14,210 nt of DNA from an uncultured Klebsiella sp. GTDB lineage: Bacteria; Pseudomonadota; Gammaproteobacteria; Enterobacterales; Enterobacteriaceae. Below, piece after piece: positions 1-7,167 of the stretch (its first letter is position 1; each line of letters opens with the position of its first letter). The notes under the pieces were generated by a model, which searched no databases, was not told the origin of the DNA, and saw only the letters and a list, made by a program, of their open reading frames with translations. Both the position numbers and the translations under genes were made by a program. Where the stretch lies: contig CABUCP010000027.1 of NCBI GenBank assembly GCA_902490055.1, positions 1 through 14,210 of the forward strand, read 5' to 3'.

Positions 1-122
1 ATAATTCCCGGAAACGGGCACTTATTCAGATTATTACACCCATCGGACCACTTGAGATTCCAGGTTATACTTGCCCCCAATACGCGCGGCGTCAGCGCCG
101 CTATCATTGATTGAGGGTAACT
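1..122. other. Upstream region of tesB, no gene
   Basis: No coding region is supported here. A small CCCG-GAAA-CGGG hairpin lies at 7-18. A second inverted repeat, GCGGCG/CGCCGC with a 4-nt loop, lies at 86-101 in the probable tesB leader. TATACT at 66-71 is a fair -10 box for tesB, but no good -35 sits 16-18 bp upstream. In E. coli the gene on the far side (ybaY) is divergent from tesB, so this is probably one edge of a divergent promoter region cut by the window. Confidence 0.4.
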
Positions 123-986
123 ATGAGTCAGGCACTAACCAATCTGCTGGCATTATTAAATCTGGAAAAAATCGAAGAAGGGCTGTTTCGCGGGCAGAGC
201 GAAGATTTGGGGTTACGCCAGGTCTTTGGCGGCCAGGTGGTCGGCCAGGCGCTGTATGCCGCCAAGGAAACCGTGCCTGCCGAACGCTTAATTCACTCGT
301 TCCATAGCTACTTCTTGCGCCCCGGCGATAGCCAAAAGCCGATCGTCTACGATGTCGAGGTACTCCGCGATGGCAACAGCTTCAGCGCCCGCCGGGTCGC
401 GGCAATCCAGCACGGCAAACCGATCTTTTACATGACCGCCTCATTCCAGGCGCCGGAGCCGGGCTACGAGCATCAGAAAGCGATGCCATCCGCGCCGGCG
501 CCGGAAGGCCTGCCTTCAGAGACCGATATCGCCCGTAAGCTGGCGCATCTGCTGCCGCCACAGGCGAAAGAGAAATTCCTTAGCGATAAGCCGCTGGAAA
601 TTCGCCCGGTAGAGTTCCACAACCCGCTGAAGGGCCACGTTGCCGAACCGACCCGCCAGGTATGGATCCGCGCCAACGGCGTGGTGCCGGACGATATTCG
701 CATCCACCAGTATCTGCTGGGCTACGCCTCTGATTTCAACTTCCTACCGGTGGCGCTACAGCCGCACGGCGTCGGCTTCCTCGAGCCGGGAATGCAGGTC
801 GCCACCATTGACCACTCAATGTGGTTCCACCGTCCGTTCAACATCAATGAATGGTTACTGTACAGCGTGGAAAGCACCTCCGCCTCCAGCGCCCGCGGTT
901 TTGTGCGCGGCGAGTTCTACACCCAGGACGGCACGCTGGTCGCTTCAACGGTACAAGAAGGGGTCATGCGTAACCGCAACAGTTAA
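123..986 (+). CDS. tesB: Acyl-CoA thioesterase II
   Basis: A 287-residue double-hotdog acyl-CoA thioesterase that hydrolyses medium- and long-chain acyl-CoA to free fatty acid and CoA in the cytoplasm. It is nearly collinear with E. coli TesB (286 aa as I recall it), starting MSQAL and ending VQEGVMRN. The Asp/Thr/Gln catalytic set known for E. coli TesB is present: Asp204 in YASDFNF (position checked on the DNA), Thr in ATIDHSMW and Gln in STVQEGV. The start at 123 follows GAGGG at 113-117. An in-frame TTG at 111 lies just before that site and is not supported by the family. The gene is convergent with the lysR gene and is followed by a strong hairpin. Its role in vivo is only loosely defined, probably housekeeping of acyl-CoA pools. 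Confidence 0.97.
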   Translation: MSQALTNLLALLNLEKIEEGLFRGQSEDLGLRQVFGGQVVGQALYAAKETVPAERLIHSFHSYFLRPGDSQKPIVYDVEVLRDGNSFSARRVAAIQHGKPIFYMTASFQAPEPGYEHQKAMPSAPAPEGLPSETDIARKLAHLLPPQAKEKFLSDKPLEIRPVEFHNPLKGHVAEPTRQVWIRANGVVPDDIRIHQYLLGYASDFNFLPVALQPHGVGFLEPGMQVATIDHSMWFHRPFNINEWLLYSVESTSASSARGFVRGEFYTQDGTLVASTVQEGVMRNRNS

Positions 987-993
987 TCTGCCG

Positions 994-1014
994 ACGGGCC
1001 CGCAATGGGCCCGT
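994..1014. terminator. Hairpin between convergent tesB and lysR
   Basis: A perfect 8-bp inverted repeat, ACGGGCCC / GGGCCCGT, with a 5-nt loop. It starts 7 nt after the tesB stop and ends 7 nt before the lysR stop on the other strand. There is no long T-run on either side, only TTCG after the tesB-side arm. It is therefore a plausible shared terminator but not a canonical one. Confidence 0.55.
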
Positions 1015-1021
1015 TCGACGA

Positions 1022-1912
1022 CTAGCGGCCAAGGAGTTCACGCGCCTCGGCAATAAAATCACGCAGCAGTCTATTGTGGCTATGCCGCCGCCAGCAGAGG
1101 GTCAGCGTCGTCGCGGCGAAGGCCTCCTCCAGCAGGCAGTAGCTCACTTCTGAGACCAGCATGGCGCTTTGCGTTTCCGGCACCAGCGTCACCCCCATCC
1201 CCATCGATACCAGGCCTATCGCCGTGGAGACATCGCGCGTGTACTGAATTTTACGCGGAGTAAAGCCCGCCTGGCGACAGGCGCTGATTGCCGACCAGCC
1301 CAACCCAACGCCGGAAGGATCCTGCTGAATAAAAAAGGTCTCCTCCGCCAGCGCGCGCAGCGATATCTGCCGCATATTGGCTAAAGCATGATGTCGCGGC
1401 AGCACGGCGATCAGCGGCCGGGTAGCAATTTCCAACGACGCCAGCTCATCATCGTGCGGCCCGGGCGAACGGATAAAGGCCAGTTCGACCGTTTCGCTTA
1501 ATAAACAGGTTATTAGATCGTTAACGTTATGCTCTTCAATCAACAGGTCGGCTTCAGGTTTGCGCTGGCGATAATTTTTTATTAACAAGCTCAGCGCCGG
1601 GTCAAATATCGCGGAGCCGACGTAGCCAATCTTCAGTTGCCCCTTACGCCCCAATCGCAGGCTGCGCGCATTCTCACGAAATTTATCGCAGTGGCCGAGG
1701 ATCGTCCGCGCCTCGGCCAGCAAAAACTGCCCCTCGGCAGTCAGGGAGACGTTGCGCCGATCGCGACTAAACAGCGGCAGCTCCAGCGCATTTTCAAAGC
1801 TTTTAATCTGCTGCGTCAGCGCCGGTTGGGTAATGTGCAGGCGCTGCGCCGCGCGGCCAAAATGCAGCTCTTCGGCCAGCACCGTAAACGCCTGTAATTG
1901 TCGATAGTCCAT
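1022..1912 (-). CDS. LysR-type transcriptional regulator
   Basis: A 296-residue LysR-family regulator. The N-terminal winged helix-turn-helix spans about residues 1-60 (MDYRQLQAFTVLAEELHFGRAAQRLHITQPALTQQI, a textbook LysR recognition region). A linker helix and the two-lobe inducer-binding domain (about 90-290) follow. The length is normal. The ATG at 1912 is preceded by AGGAGG at 5-nt spacing, which fixes the start. It is divergent from the UbiD-type decarboxylase across 86 bp containing a perfect inverted repeat, the standard arrangement for a LysR regulator controlling its neighbour and itself. By analogy with regulators beside gallate and protocatechuate decarboxylases, the inducer is probably a hydroxybenzoate. 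This is inference: effector specificity cannot be read from the sequence. I cannot give a gene symbol. Confidence 0.93.
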   Translation of the reverse strand: MDYRQLQAFTVLAEELHFGRAAQRLHITQPALTQQIKSFENALELPLFSRDRRNVSLTAEGQFLLAEARTILGHCDKFRENARSLRLGRKGQLKIGYVGSAIFDPALSLLIKNYRQRKPEADLLIEEHNVNDLITCLLSETVELAFIRSPGPHDDELASLEIATRPLIAVLPRHHALANMRQISLRALAEETFFIQQDPSGVGLGWSAISACRQAGFTPRKIQYTRDVSTAIGLVSMGMGVTLVPETQSAMLVSEVSYCLLEEAFAATTLTLCWRRHSHNRLLRDFIAEARELLGR

Positions 1913-1934
1913 TACGCCCTCCTGAAAACACTGA

Positions 1935-1950
1935 TAATAATCTCTTATTA
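1935..1950. promoter_or_regulatory. Probable LysR operator between lysR and decarboxylase gene
   Basis: A perfect inverted repeat, TAATAA-TCTC-TTATTA, sits in the 86-bp divergent intergenic region. It contains T-N11-A spacings (for example T1938 to A1950), as expected for a LysR-type binding site. It is 22 bp upstream of the lysR start and 48 bp upstream of the decarboxylase start, so it could serve autoregulation and activation. No convincing -35/-10 pair was found for either gene. Confidence 0.55.
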
Positions 1951-1998
1951 AAAGCAGGAGAAATGAATAGCCATTGCCAGCAACGAAAAGGAAGTAAG

Positions 1999-3546
1999 AT
2001 GTCTGAACAACAACAAAAAGTCACCGACCTGCGTTCTGCTTTGGCGGTACTTAGCCAGTACGATGACGAACTGATCTCTACCGACGAGCCCGTCGATCCG
2101 ATTGCCGAACTTTCCGGCGTGTACCGCTATGTCGGCGCCCACGGCACCGTACAGCGCCCGACCCGCGTTGGCCCGGCGATGATGTTCAACAAGGTCAAAG
2201 GCTACGATGACGTAAAAGTGCTGATTGGCCTGCTGTGCTCGCGCCAGCGCGTCGCCCGTCTGTTTGGCACTACCGCAGAAAAGCTGGCGTTTATGCTGAA
2301 AGATTCCGTGGCCAACCCAATTGCGCCAATCACCATCCCGCGCAGCCAGGCCGCCTGTCAGGAGGTGGTGCATCTGGCGAGCGAGGCAGACTTTGATATT
2401 CTCAAGATCCTACCGGCGCCGACCAATACGCCGGAAGATGCCGGCCCTTATTTTACCCTCGGCATGTGTTACGCCGCTGACCCGGAGACCGGCGATCGCG
2501 ACGTCACCATCCACCGTCTCTGCGTACAGGGCAAAGACGAAATCTCGATGTATTTTGTTCCGGGCCGCCATCTCGATACCTTCCGACAAAAAGCCGAAGC
2601 AGCCGGGAAAGCACTGCCGATCTCCATTAGCATCGGCGTGGATCCGGCCATCGAAATCGGCGCCTGCTTCGAGCCGCCGACCACGCCGCTCGGTTTTGAT
2701 GAACTCTCCATCGCCGGTTCCCTGAGAAACCAGCCCGTCGAGTTGACCGAATGCGTGAGCGTTAACGCCCTCGCCATCGCCAACGCTGAAATCGTTATTG
2801 AAGGCGAACTGCTGCCGGGCGTACGGGTTCGCGAGGATCAGCACAGCAACACCGGCAAAGCTATGCCGGAATTTCCCGGTTATACCGGCAGCGCTCAGGC
2901 CACAGTTCCGGTGATAAAAGTGAAAGCCATTACCCACCGCCGCCATCCCATTTTGCAAACCTGCATCGGGCCAAGCGATGAGCATACCAACCTCGCCGGG
3001 ATCCCAACGGAGGCCAGCATCCTGCAAATGGTCGAGCGCGCGCTGCCGGGATTTGTACAGAACGTGCACTGCCCATCGCCGGGCACCGGCAAATATCTCG
3101 CCGTTTTACAGGTGAAAAAGCGTACCCCGGCAGATGAAGGTCGCCAGCGCCAGGCCGCGCTGCTGGCGTTCTCCGCCTTCTCAGAGCTGAAGCACGTAAT
3201 GCTGGTTGATGAGGACGTCGACGTTTTCGATATCAACGACGTGATGTGGGCGATGACCACCCGCTATCAGGGCGATGTCAGCACCGTATTTATACCCGGC
3301 GTGCGCTGCCATCCGTTGGATCCTTCATCCGATCCGGCCTTCAGCCCGTCGATTCGCGGCAGCGGGATTGCCTGCAAAACTATTTTTGACTGTACCGTTC
3401 CCTGGGACATGAAAGCCAACTTCCAGCGTAGTCAGTTTAGAAGTAGCCCGCCAACAACAGAAAAGCCTCCCGATATGGGAGGCTTGATGCTCATGGAGAT
3501 GACTCAATTTATCAGGCGTTGTAAGCGTTTTCGCCGTGGGAGTTGA
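1999..3546 (+). CDS. UbiD-family hydroxyarylic acid decarboxylase (AroY/LpdC type) with altered C-terminus
   Basis: A prenyl-FMN-dependent non-oxidative decarboxylase. From memory it aligns along its length with Klebsiella/Enterobacter protocatechuate decarboxylase AroY and more broadly with gallate decarboxylase LpdC. Shared blocks include VDPIAELSGVYR, RPTRVGPAMMFN, DVTIHRLCVQ (Arg173), GVRVREDQH, AMPEFPGY (Glu291) and IFDCTVPW. Start: ATG 1999 has GGAAG 4 nt upstream and fits the family N-terminus. ATG 1963 would add 12 unrelated residues. Family similarity stops at Phe480 (codon 3436-3438). The last 35 residues come from the amtB terminator and antisense amtB, overlapping amtB by 35 nt, whereas AroY ends with about 17 residues beginning MEVDPTPW. 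In the +1 frame the next codons read Glu-Val, so a small indel is possible. No B or D subunit gene is adjacent, so prenyl-FMN must come from a UbiX-type enzyme elsewhere. Substrate is inferred; activity is uncertain given the altered tail. Confidence 0.85.
   Translation: MSEQQQKVTDLRSALAVLSQYDDELISTDEPVDPIAELSGVYRYVGAHGTVQRPTRVGPAMMFNKVKGYDDVKVLIGLLCSRQRVARLFGTTAEKLAFMLKDSVANPIAPITIPRSQAACQEVVHLASEADFDILKILPAPTNTPEDAGPYFTLGMCYAADPETGDRDVTIHRLCVQGKDEISMYFVPGRHLDTFRQKAEAAGKALPISISIGVDPAIEIGACFEPPTTPLGFDELSIAGSLRNQPVELTECVSVNALAIANAEIVIEGELLPGVRVREDQHSNTGKAMPEFPGYTGSAQATVPVIKVKAITHRRHPILQTCIGPSDEHTNLAGIPTEASILQMVERALPGFVQNVHCPSPGTGKYLAVLQVKKRTPADEGRQRQAALLAFSAFSELKHVMLVDEDVDVFDINDVMWAMTTRYQGDVSTVFIPGVRCHPLDPSSDPAFSPSIRGSGIACKTIFDCTVPWDMKANFQRSQFRSSPPTTEKPPDMGGLMLMEMTQFIRRCKRFRRGS
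3461..3485 (-). terminator. Intrinsic terminator of amtB
   Basis: The inverted repeat AAGCCTCCC / GGGAGGCTT (stem 9, loop GATAT, 3463-3485) is followed on the minus strand by TTTT and lies 26 nt past the amtB stop. It terminates glnK-amtB transcription. On the plus strand there is no T-run after the stem. The decarboxylase reading frame passes through this hairpin. Confidence 0.85.
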
Positions 3547-4801
3547 CGTCCAGCCCTTCACGTTCCTGCTCTTCCGGTACGCGCAGGCCGACGGTCATTG
3601 CCGCAACTTTAAAGCCGATCCAGGCCACTACGGCGGACCAGACGACGGTAATGGCGATACTTTCCAGCTGTACCAGCACCTGATGCCCCATGGTTACGCC
3701 TTCGGCGTAGCCGACACCGCCCAGCGCGGTGGAGGCGAAAATCCCGGTCAGGATACAGCCGATGATGCCGCAGACCCCATGCACGCCGAACACATCGCAT
3801 GGGTCATCCACGCGCAGCCAGCGCTTGAGCACCGTCACGCCCCATAGCCCGGCGAGGCCAGCCACCAGGCCGATAATCAACGCGCCGCCGACGCCAACGT
3901 AACCGCATGCCGGAGTAATGCCAACCAGACCGGCAATCGCGCCGGAGCAGGCGCCCAGCAGCGACGGTTTGCCGCGGGTCGTCCATTCGCCGAAGGTCCA
4001 GGCCAGAATCGCCGCCGCGGTCGCCACTACGGTGTTAACAAAGGCCAGCGCGGCAATTTCGTTCGCCGCGCTGGCGGAACCGGCGTTAAAGCCGAACCAG
4101 CCGACATACAGGATTGCAGTACCGGTGAAGACCATTGGCAGGTTATGCGGTTTGAAGGCTTCTTTGCCAAAGCCCACGCGCTTGCCCATCATGTAAGCGC
4201 CCACCAGCCCCGCTACCGCGGCGTTGATGTGTACAACGGTGCCGCCGGCGAAATCGAGCGCGCCGTGCGTCGCCAGCAGACCGCCGCCCCAAACCATATG
4301 GGCAATCGGTACGTAGGAGAGCGTCAGCCAGACTACGACAAAAATCAGTACCGCAGAGAAGCGAATACGTTCTGCCAGCGCCCCAACGATCAGCCCAACG
4401 GTAATACAGGCGAACGAGCCCTGGAAAGCAACGTGGATATACTGATAGAACGAGCCCATCAGCGCTTTCAGCTCAATATTTTTCAGCATCACCCAATCAA
4501 AGCTGCCGAAGAAACTGCCGCCGCTACCGAAGGCCAGCGTGTAGCCGTAAATAACCCACAGTACGCAGACCAGGCCAAAGGTGACGATGACCTGGGTCAA
4601 CATTGAAAGCACGTTTTTACCGCGAATCAGGCCGCCGTAGAACAACGCAATGCCGGGGATCGTCATAAACAGCACCAGCGCGGTGCAAATCATCATAAAG
4701 GCGTTATCGGCTTTGTCCGCCACCGCCGGTTCAGCCGCCAGCGCCAGCCCCGGAAGCAGCGCCAGCGCTCCCAGACCCGTTTTCATCGTCGTTCTCATCA
4801 T
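3512..4801 (-). CDS. amtB: Ammonium transporter AmtB
   Basis: A 429-residue trimeric inner-membrane ammonium channel of the Amt/Rh family, collinear with E. coli AmtB (428 aa as recalled). Residues 1-23 form a signal peptide (KTGLGALALLPGLALA, probable cleavage before AEPAVADKA), followed by 11 expected membrane helices. The Phe gate regions (AFQGSFACI, GWFGFNAGS), the pore histidines (VVHINA, FGVHG) and the conserved Asp in ALDFAGGT are intact. The cytoplasmic tail ending GLDVNSHGENAYNA, which contacts GlnK, is also intact. ATG 4801 is chosen by alignment to E. coli; ATG 4798, one codon later, is equally possible behind GGGGAAGAAG. It lies 32 nt downstream of glnK in the same operon, so it is NtrC/sigma-54 controlled. 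Its last 35 nt are overlapped by the decarboxylase frame on the other strand. Confidence 0.97.
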   Translation of the reverse strand: MMRTTMKTGLGALALLPGLALAAEPAVADKADNAFMMICTALVLFMTIPGIALFYGGLIRGKNVLSMLTQVIVTFGLVCVLWVIYGYTLAFGSGGSFFGSFDWVMLKNIELKALMGSFYQYIHVAFQGSFACITVGLIVGALAERIRFSAVLIFVVVWLTLSYVPIAHMVWGGGLLATHGALDFAGGTVVHINAAVAGLVGAYMMGKRVGFGKEAFKPHNLPMVFTGTAILYVGWFGFNAGSASAANEIAALAFVNTVVATAAAILAWTFGEWTTRGKPSLLGACSGAIAGLVGITPACGYVGVGGALIIGLVAGLAGLWGVTVLKRWLRVDDPCDVFGVHGVCGIIGCILTGIFASTALGGVGYAEGVTMGHQVLVQLESIAITVVWSAVVAWIGFKVAAMTVGLRVPEEQEREGLDVNSHGENAYNA

Positions 4802-4833
4802 TTCTTCTTCCCCATCGCTGTGTGGTCAGGCAA

Positions 4834-5172
4834 TTACAGTGCCGCTTCGTCGGCTTCACCGGTACGAATGCGAATCACGCGCTGCAGTTCGGCGACAAAA
4901 ATTTTGCCGTCGCCAATTTTTCCGGTCCAGGCGGCCTTGCCTATCACCTCGACAACCTCATCCAACTGATCGTCGGCAATCGCAATATCAATTTTTACTT
5001 TTGGCAGGAAATTGACGCTGTACTCCGCGCCGCGATAGAGCTCGGCATGGCCTTTTTGACGGCCAAAGCCTTTCACCTCCGTGACCGTCAGGCCCTGGAT
5101 GCCGATGGAAGATAACGCTTCGCGAACGTCTTCCAGTTTGAATGGTTTGATTACCACGGTAACCAGCTTCAT
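4834..5172 (-). CDS. glnK: Nitrogen regulatory PII protein GlnK
   Basis: A 112-residue PII-family trimeric signal protein that binds ATP/ADP and 2-oxoglutarate and blocks AmtB when nitrogen is plentiful. The T-loop is intact with the uridylylated Tyr51 (ELYRGAEYSVNF). The B-loop TGKIGDGKIFV and C-loop RIRTGE motifs are present. It is almost identical to E. coli GlnK. The start is ATG 5172. A GTG at 5190 would add six residues but sits at about the predicted sigma-54 transcription start, so it is excluded. The ribosome-binding site is poor: GCTGCGGCCCTT precedes the ATG without a clear AGGA. It is the first gene of the glnK-amtB operon. Confidence 0.98.
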   Translation of the reverse strand: MKLVTVVIKPFKLEDVREALSSIGIQGLTVTEVKGFGRQKGHAELYRGAEYSVNFLPKVKIDIAIADDQLDEVVEVIGKAAWTGKIGDGKIFVAELQRVIRIRTGEADEAAL

Positions 5173-5199
5173 AAGGGCCGCAGCTAACACAGGAGATAA

Positions 5200-5215
5200 A
5201 GCAAGGGATATGCCA
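5200..5215 (-). promoter_or_regulatory. Sigma-54 promoter of glnK-amtB
   Basis: On the minus strand the sequence reads TGGCAT-N5-TTGCT, against the consensus TGGCAC-N5-TTGCA/T. The only mismatch in the -24 block is T for C. The invariant GG and GC are exactly 10 nt apart (5213-5214 and 5201-5202). The predicted transcription start is near 5190, giving a leader of about 17 nt. glnK-amtB is a known sigma-54/NtrC operon in enterobacteria. Confidence 0.85.
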
Positions 5216-5221
5216 AAAATG

Positions 5222-5247
5222 AAAACGGGCCGTGAATCGGCCCGTTT
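5222..5247 (-). terminator. Intrinsic terminator of mdlB
   Basis: A perfect 10-bp stem, AAACGGGCCG / CGGCCCGTTT, with a 5-nt loop (5223-5247). On the minus strand it is followed by a T-rich stretch (TTTTCATTTTT). It lies about 140 nt past the mdlB stop and ends only a few bases before the sigma-54 -24 box, so it insulates glnK from read-through. Confidence 0.85.
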
Positions 5248-5309
5248 ACGGAGAAAAAAACGCGAGGATATTACTGGCGAGACGGCAAATGGCCGCTAAT
5301 GCGCAAAAA

Positions 5310-5326
5310 TGCACCAATTCGGTGCG
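5310..5326. promoter_or_regulatory. NtrC-type enhancer site upstream of glnK
   Basis: TGCACC-AATTC-GGTGCG matches the dyad NtrC consensus TGCACC-N5-GGTGCA at 11 of 12 arm positions. Its centre is about 128 bp upstream of the predicted glnK transcription start, a usual enhancer distance. Further TGCACC half-sites at 5343-5348 and 5364-5369 may be weaker contacts. The site lies in the transcribed 3' region of mdlB, upstream of the mdlB terminator. Confidence 0.75.
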
Positions 5327-5363
5327 CGCTCGGTGAGCAAATTGCACCACTGCACGTCAACCC

Positions 5364-5388
5364 TGCACCAATGCCTGCTGATGGTGCA
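5364..5388. repeat. Inverted repeat at the mdlB stop codon
   Basis: TGCACCA / TGGTGCA, 7-bp arms with an 11-nt spacer, abuts the mdlB stop (5389-5391). It has no T-run on either strand. It could be a 3' stabilising hairpin of the mdlB mRNA or spread NtrC half-sites; the arms match the NtrC half-site TGCACC. Confidence 0.5.
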
Positions 5389-7167
5389 TCAGGCGCTCAG
5401 CGACTCCTCCTGCGCGCTGGCGGCCAGCTCTTCACCGGCCAGCTGCAGCTGGTACATCTGCCAGTAGCGACCCTTGGCCGCCAGCAACTGCTGGTGGTTG
5501 CCGCGCTCGACGGCCTGACCACGGTGCAGCACCAGAATGGTATCGGCCTCGACGATAGTCGACAGGCGATGGGCGATAACCACCAGCGTGGTATGCTCGC
5601 GGACTTTCGCCAGCGCCTGCTGGATAGCCTGCTCGGTACCGGAGTCGATATTAGCCGTCGCTTCATCGAGGATCAGCACCTGCGGCGTCTCGACCAGCAC
5701 ACGGGCCAGCGCCAGCAGCTGTTTCTGCCCCACCGACAGGTTATTGCCCTGTTCGCCCAGTTGGGTATAAATCCCGTCGCTCATTTCACGGGCAAGGTCA
5801 GCGAGTTGCACCGCCTCCAGCGCGTCCCACACCTGCTGTTCGCTGATATCGCGCCCCAGCGTCACGTTGGCGTAGAAGGTATCCGCCAGCACCACCGGAT
5901 CCTGTTGCACCATGGCGACGCCCTGGCGTAATGCGCTATGGCTCAGCGTCGACAGCGGGCGGCCATCAAGACGGATTTCGCCCTTAGTCAACGGGTAGTA
6001 GCCCATCATCAGGCTGGCCAGCGTACTCTTGCCGCTGCCGGTATGCCCCACCAGGGCCACAAAGCTGCGCGAAGGAATTTCCAGATTAATATCCTTCAGG
6101 ACCAGTCGGTCATCGCGATAGGCAAAGGAGACGTTATCAATCGCCACCGCGCCGCTGCGTAACGGCGCGCTATCCTCGCCCCAGCTCTGGCGCGGGCGGT
6201 CCATCAGCTCAAAGACGCGCTCGCCGGCCACTACCGCCTGCTGCAGCATCGACTGCTGAGTGGTTAACTCGATCAGCGGTTCATTGAGCCGCCCGAGATA
6301 GCTAATAAAGGCATACAGCACCCCGACCTGGATACTCCCGGTAGCGCTAAAGCCAAACAGCATCAGCAGGCCGCAAAGGATCAGCGATGAGAAAAGGCTC
6401 AGCAGCGGGCGCAGCAGGAAGCCGTCCAGACGCAGCGTTTGCATCCGCGTCAGGTAGTGGCCGTAGCTGGCTTCGCGCATTCGCTCGCCGAATCGCGCCT
6501 GCTGGCGGAATTGCTGAATCACGCCCATGCCGTTGATCACTTCGTTAAAGCCGTCGTTGATATCGGCAAGCCAGGCGCGCATACGGCGGACGATCGGCGT
6601 GCTGTAGCGCTGATAAATCGTCATCACGATCAGCACCGCCGGGAAGATGGCCACCGCCACCAGCGCCATTCGCCAGTCGAGGCTAAACATCGCCACCAGC
6701 ATCGCGCCAATCAGCGCCGCGCTGCGCAGCACCGTGGCCACGACCGTGACGTATAGATCGCGAATCACTTCGGTGTCGTTGGTGACGCGGGAAATCAGCT
6801 GCCCCACCGGTTGAGTATCAAACTCGCTCAGAGGCTGACGCAGAGCGGCGTCCATGACATCGCTGCGCAGTTGCTGCACCACGCCGACCGCCGCCCGGTT
6901 AAACAGCAGCGCCTGGTTATAGTGCAGCGTGGCGGCAAGGATCTGCAGACCGATATAGGCTACCGCCAGTCCGCTGACGACCTTCACCGGCAGCGACTGC
7001 TTCGCCACCATATTATCGATGAAGTAGCTTATCAGCAGCGGGCCGCTGACTTCTGCGGCGGCGGCTATCCACATCATTATCACCGCAATCATTAGCGGCT
7101 TGCGCCACGGCGAGCCGTAAGCCAGCAGGCGTTTTAACGTCGGCCAAAGTTGAACAAAGTTACGCAT
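5389..7167 (-). CDS. mdlB: ABC exporter subunit MdlB
   Basis: A 592-residue half-transporter with a six-helix membrane domain (about residues 1-320) and a nucleotide-binding domain (about 340-580). It matches E. coli MdlB (593 aa as recalled) throughout. Walker [10 protein letters not shown] is at 374-382, the signature is LSVGQ at 477-481, and Walker B ILILDEA has Asp501 and catalytic Glu502. The signature motif departs from canonical LSGGQ, while the Walker B glutamate is intact. The start ATG 7167 overlaps the mdlA stop by 8 nt (ATGCGTAA), which argues for translational coupling. A frame extension to 7317 adds 50 residues antisense-like in composition and is not used. It is expected to pair with MdlA as a heterodimeric inner-membrane exporter of unknown physiological substrate. 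Confidence 0.96.
   Translation of the reverse strand: MRNFVQLWPTLKRLLAYGSPWRKPLMIAVIMMWIAAAAEVSGPLLISYFIDNMVAKQSLPVKVVSGLAVAYIGLQILAATLHYNQALLFNRAAVGVVQQLRSDVMDAALRQPLSEFDTQPVGQLISRVTNDTEVIRDLYVTVVATVLRSAALIGAMLVAMFSLDWRMALVAVAIFPAVLIVMTIYQRYSTPIVRRMRAWLADINDGFNEVINGMGVIQQFRQQARFGERMREASYGHYLTRMQTLRLDGFLLRPLLSLFSSLILCGLLMLFGFSATGSIQVGVLYAFISYLGRLNEPLIELTTQQSMLQQAVVAGERVFELMDRPRQSWGEDSAPLRSGAVAIDNVSFAYRDDRLVLKDINLEIPSRSFVALVGHTGSGKSTLASLMMGYYPLTKGEIRLDGRPLSTLSHSALRQGVAMVQQDPVVLADTFYANVTLGRDISEQQVWDALEAVQLADLAREMSDGIYTQLGEQGNNLSVGQKQLLALARVLVETPQVLILDEATANIDSGTEQAIQQALAKVREHTTLVVIAHRLSTIVEADTILVLHRGQAVERGNHQQLLAAKGRYWQMYQLQLAGEELAASAQEESLSA

Noticed and set aside
71..307. 78-codon plus-strand frame overlapping the tesB start
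   Set aside because: It is a shadow frame of tesB with no separate ribosome-binding site or recognisable family.
1963..1998. Upstream ATG for the decarboxylase with AGGAG nearby
   Set aside because: AGGAG is only 2 nt from this ATG. The 12 extra residues have no family counterpart, while ATG 1999 has a better-placed site and the right alignment.
1948..2373. 141-codon open frame on the minus strand across the decarboxylase start
   Set aside because: It covers the divergent promoter region and the antisense of the decarboxylase N-terminus, with no family resemblance.
2410..3069. 219-codon open frame on the minus strand inside the decarboxylase gene
   Set aside because: It lies entirely opposite a strongly conserved UbiD-family gene, has no recognisable domain, and is explained by GC-rich codon structure.
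1022..3546. Mobile element or genomic island borders around the LysR/decarboxylase pair
   Set aside because: No transposase, integrase, terminal inverted repeats, target duplication or tRNA was seen; the insertion is inferred only from gene order.
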